A DNA stretch of 64,000 nucleotides from NCBI RefSeq assembly GCF_004209755.1, contig NZ_CP035913.1, positions 4,464,001 through 4,528,000 on the forward strand, in the 5' to 3' direction. Positions 61,648-64,000 of this stretch are shown here, one piece after another. Position 1 is the stretch's first letter. Each line of letters opens with the position of its first letter. A program made the translations under genes and the position numbers. The DNA comes from Pseudoduganella lutea (GTDB lineage Bacteria > Pseudomonadota > Gammaproteobacteria > Burkholderiales > Burkholderiaceae_D). The notes beneath the pieces were generated by a model. That model did not search any database, was not told the DNA's origin, and worked only from the letters and a program-made list of their open reading frames with translations.

Positions 61648-63927
61648 TTATCCCCGCTCGCGGGATACCCGGTTCACACCAGTGACTTTGCGCACGTTGC
61701 GCAGCAGCCCGGCGAGGTGCACCCGGTCCTTCACCTGGATCGTGAAGCGCAGCTGGTGCAGCACGTGGTCGTTGTCCTCGTCCATGCCGACGAAGGTGAT
61801 GTTGCCGTCGGATTCGCCGATCTCGGCGGCCACGCGGGCGAGGATGCCTTTTTCGTTGTTGATCAGCAGGCGGATGCGGCTGTCGAAGCGGCGGTTCAGT
61901 TCCGTGCCCCATTTCACCGCGATCCAGCGGTCCGGTTCCTTCTGGCGCTGGCGCCGCGCCACGCTGCAGTCGGACGTGTGCACCTGCAGGCCCTGGTCGC
62001 GGCGCAGCTGGCCGATGATCTGGTCGCCCGGGATCGGCAGGCAACAGGGAGCCAGTTGGACGGAGACGCCTTCGCTGCCGTAGATCGTCACCGGGTCCAG
62101 GTCGGCCGCCGAATTGTGGTCGATCGGCATCGAGGCCGATTCGCCGCCCAGCAAGCCGAAGACGTGCCGTGCCACGAGGGCCGCCATGCGCTTGCCGATG
62201 CCGATGTCGGCATGCAGCTCGTCCATCGATTTCGCCGACGATTCGTTCAGCAGCCGTTCCACCAGGGGTTCGGGCAGGTCCGGCGAGATGCTGATCGCGG
62301 CAAGCGCCTGCTGCAGCAGCTGCCGGCCCAACCCGATCGATTCGGGCAGGTTGATCGTGCGCAGGTGGTGCCGGATCGCCGAGCGCGCCTTGCCGGTGCG
62401 GACAAAACTCAGCCAGCTCGGGCTGGGCCGCGAATCCGGGTCGGTCACCACCTCGACGATGTCGCCGTTGCGCAGCTCGGTGCGCAGCGGAGCGGGTTCG
62501 CCGTTGATCGTCACGGAAACGGTATGGTCGCCGATGCCCGTGTGGATCGCGTAGGCGAAATCGATCGGCGTGGCGCCGCGCGGCATCGCGATGATCTTCG
62601 ACTTCGGCGTGAACACATACACGGAATCGGGGAACAGGTCGACTTTCACGTGTTCGAGGAACTCGGCCGAGTCGCCCGTCTGCTGCTGGATGTCGAGCAG
62701 CGATTGCAGCCACGCGTGGGTGCGCTGCTGCATGTCCGTCATGTTGGCGTCGCTGTTCTTGTACAGCCAGTGCGCCGCCACGCCCGATTCGGCGGTGCGG
62801 TGCATTTCCTGCGTGCGGATCTGGAATTCCACCGGCGTGCCGTACGGGCCGATCAGCGTGGTATGCAGCGACTGATAGCCGTTCAGCTTGCGGATCGCGA
62901 TGTAATCCTTGAACTTGCCCGGCATCGGCTTGTACAGCGAATGCAGCGTGCCCAGCGCGACGTAGCAGTTCGGGAAGCTGTCGACGACGACGCGGAAGCC
63001 GTACACATCGAGCACCTGCGAGAACGTGAGGTGTTTCGAGCGCATCTTCTTGTAGATGCCATACAGCGTTTTCTCGCGGCCATACACTTCGGCGTGGATG
63101 CCGGCCATGCCCAGCGTGTTCTTCACGGAATCGAGGATCTTGCCGACCACTTCGCGGCGGTTGCCGCGCGCCGCCTTCACGGCCTTGGCCAGCACCGTGT
63201 AACGCAGCGGGTGGAGATGCGAGAACGACAGGTCCTGCAACTCGCGGTAGATGTTGTTCAGGCCGAGGCGGTGCGCGATCGGCACGTAGACTTCCATCGT
63301 TTCTTTGGCAATGCGCTGTTTCTTGGCCGGCGCCATCACGTCCAGCGTGCGCATGTTGTGCAGCCGGTCAGCCAGCTTGATCAGGATGACGCGCACGTCC
63401 GACGCCATGGCCAGCAGCATCTTGCGGAAATTCTCGGCCTGCGCCTCGATCTGGCTCTGGAACTCGATCTTCTCGAGCTTCGACAGGCCGTCGACGAGTT
63501 GCGCGACCGGGGAGCCGAAGCGCTCGATCAGCTCTTCCTTCTTGACGTCCTGGTCTTCCATCACGTCGTGCAGCAGCGCCGCCATCAGCGCCTGCGCATC
63601 GAGCTTCCAGTCCGCGCAGATCTCGGCCACCGCGATCGGGTGCGAAATATACGGCTCGCCCGACTTGCGCACCTGGCCCAGGTGCATCTCGTCCGAGAAC
63701 CGGTAGGCTTCCTTGACCTTCTTCAGGTCGGCCTCGGTCATGTATTCGGCGAGTTTTTCGGTGAGGTGGCTGATCGTGGCCACGCCCGCGGGCGTCATTG
63801 GCGCGGCGAGGGGAGACGTGGAAATGGCGGGAGGCTGGCCGGCATCGCCATCCGGCCAGGCGGCCGAACGACGGCCCCGCGAAACGGGGCGCTCGGTAAT
63901 GCCGGATTCAGGGGAATTCAGGTTCAT
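61648..63927 (-). CDS. spoT: bifunctional (p)ppGpp synthetase/hydrolase SpoT
   Basis: 759 residues from an ATG at 63927 (a TTG at 63948 would add seven). Makes and degrades the stringent-response alarmone. Order: HD hydrolase domain with GEPYISHPIAVAEICADWKL and the intact metal motif LLHDVMED; synthetase domain with YGREKTLYGIYKKMRSKHLT, LDVYGFRVVVDSFPNCYVAL and GYQSLHTTLIGPYGTPVEFQ; TGS domain with VYVFTPKSKIIAMPRGATPI; and a C-terminal ACT domain ending KVTGVNRVSRERG. The intact HD site marks it as SpoT rather than a synthetase-only RelA. In related bacteria rpoZ lies upstream; that region is outside the window. Confidence 0.95.
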   Translation of the reverse strand: MNLNSPESGITERPVSRGRRSAAWPDGDAGQPPAISTSPLAAPMTPAGVATISHLTEKLAEYMTEADLKKVKEAYRFSDEMHLGQVRKSGEPYISHPIAVAEICADWKLDAQALMAALLHDVMEDQDVKKEELIERFGSPVAQLVDGLSKLEKIEFQSQIEAQAENFRKMLLAMASDVRVILIKLADRLHNMRTLDVMAPAKKQRIAKETMEVYVPIAHRLGLNNIYRELQDLSFSHLHPLRYTVLAKAVKAARGNRREVVGKILDSVKNTLGMAGIHAEVYGREKTLYGIYKKMRSKHLTFSQVLDVYGFRVVVDSFPNCYVALGTLHSLYKPMPGKFKDYIAIRKLNGYQSLHTTLIGPYGTPVEFQIRTQEMHRTAESGVAAHWLYKNSDANMTDMQQRTHAWLQSLLDIQQQTGDSAEFLEHVKVDLFPDSVYVFTPKSKIIAMPRGATPIDFAYAIHTGIGDHTVSVTINGEPAPLRTELRNGDIVEVVTDPDSRPSPSWLSFVRTGKARSAIRHHLRTINLPESIGLGRQLLQQALAAISISPDLPEPLVERLLNESSAKSMDELHADIGIGKRMAALVARHVFGLLGGESASMPIDHNSAADLDPVTIYGSEGVSVQLAPCCLPIPGDQIIGQLRRDQGLQVHTSDCSVARRQRQKEPDRWIAVKWGTELNRRFDSRIRLLINNEKGILARVAAEIGESDGNITFVGMDEDNDHVLHQLRFTIQVKDRVHLAGLLRNVRKVTGVNRVSRERG

Positions 63928-64000
63928 GGTGTTCGCAGTGTAATTCAACTGGAGAACCTGTGGCGGTACAGAGGAACCGGAGTCCCAAAATTACATCGGA

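Noticed and set aside
63960..64000. A possible tRNA fragment at the right edge
   Set aside because: The sequence shows neither a T-loop (GGTTCRA) nor a CCA-ended acceptor stem; nothing can be supported in the last 40 bases.

Overview
The window is about 64 kb of GC-rich bacterial chromosome dominated by a nearly complete polar-type flagellar gene cluster. Gene order (flhBAFG-fliA-motCD, flgNM-A, flgB-L, fliE / fliFGHIJK / fliLMNOPQR, fliDST with late genes and tandem fliC), the sigma-28-type promoters, and the neighbouring greB and spoT fit a betaproteobacterium of the Oxalobacteraceae (Massilia / Pseudoduganella / Janthinobacterium-like). That placement is inferred from gene content and from abundant short palindromic intergenic repeats; no database was consulted.

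Layout. (1) 1-10533, minus strand: a surface-glycan operon with a DUF4214/RTX-like protein, three large GT2-type glycosyltransferases, a GT4 glycosyltransferase and, cut by the left edge, a polysaccharide pyruvyl transferase. (2) 10962-19061, plus: flhB, flhA, flhF, flhG, fliA (sigma-28), motC, motD. (3) 19199-20807, minus: flgN, flgM, flgA. (4) 20981-31785, plus: flgB to flgL (rod, hook, rings, hook-filament junction). (5) 31955-43347, minus: fliR-Q-P-O-N-M-L (export gate and switch) and fliK-J-I-H-G-F (ATPase complex, MS ring). (6) 43612-44613, plus: fliE and a putative 2-oxoglutarate/Fe(II) oxygenase. (7) 44689-51091, minus: ycgR, an FlhB C-domain paralogue, a second FliK-like protein, fliT, fliS, fliD and flaG. 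(8) 51200-56034, minus: three 479-residue flagellins, two of them almost identical. (9) 56301-60117, minus: a diguanylate cyclase, a NarL-type response regulator and its PAS histidine kinase. (10) greB (plus), a frameshifted REP-associated tyrosine transposase (minus) and spoT (minus) close the window.

How it works together. FlhF/FlhG set flagellum placement and number. FlhA, FlhB and FliOPQR form the export gate fed by FliHIJ. FliF, FliG, FliM and FliN form the rotor and MotCD a stator. FlgM holds FliA until the hook is complete. Good matches to the FliA consensus stand upstream of flgMN, flgKL, fliD and each fliC, so late-gene timing can be read from the DNA. YcgR and the diguanylate cyclase suggest c-di-GMP control of motility.

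Unusual points: an FlhG with a degenerate P-loop but an intact FlhF-activating helix; an FlhB-CD/FliK-like pair in the fliD transcription unit; an oxygenase downstream of fliE; long insertions in FlgE and FliD; several palindromic repeat families at operon junctions, one of which flanks the transposase remnant; and the glycan operon next to the flagellar genes. flhDC, che genes and motAB are not in this window.
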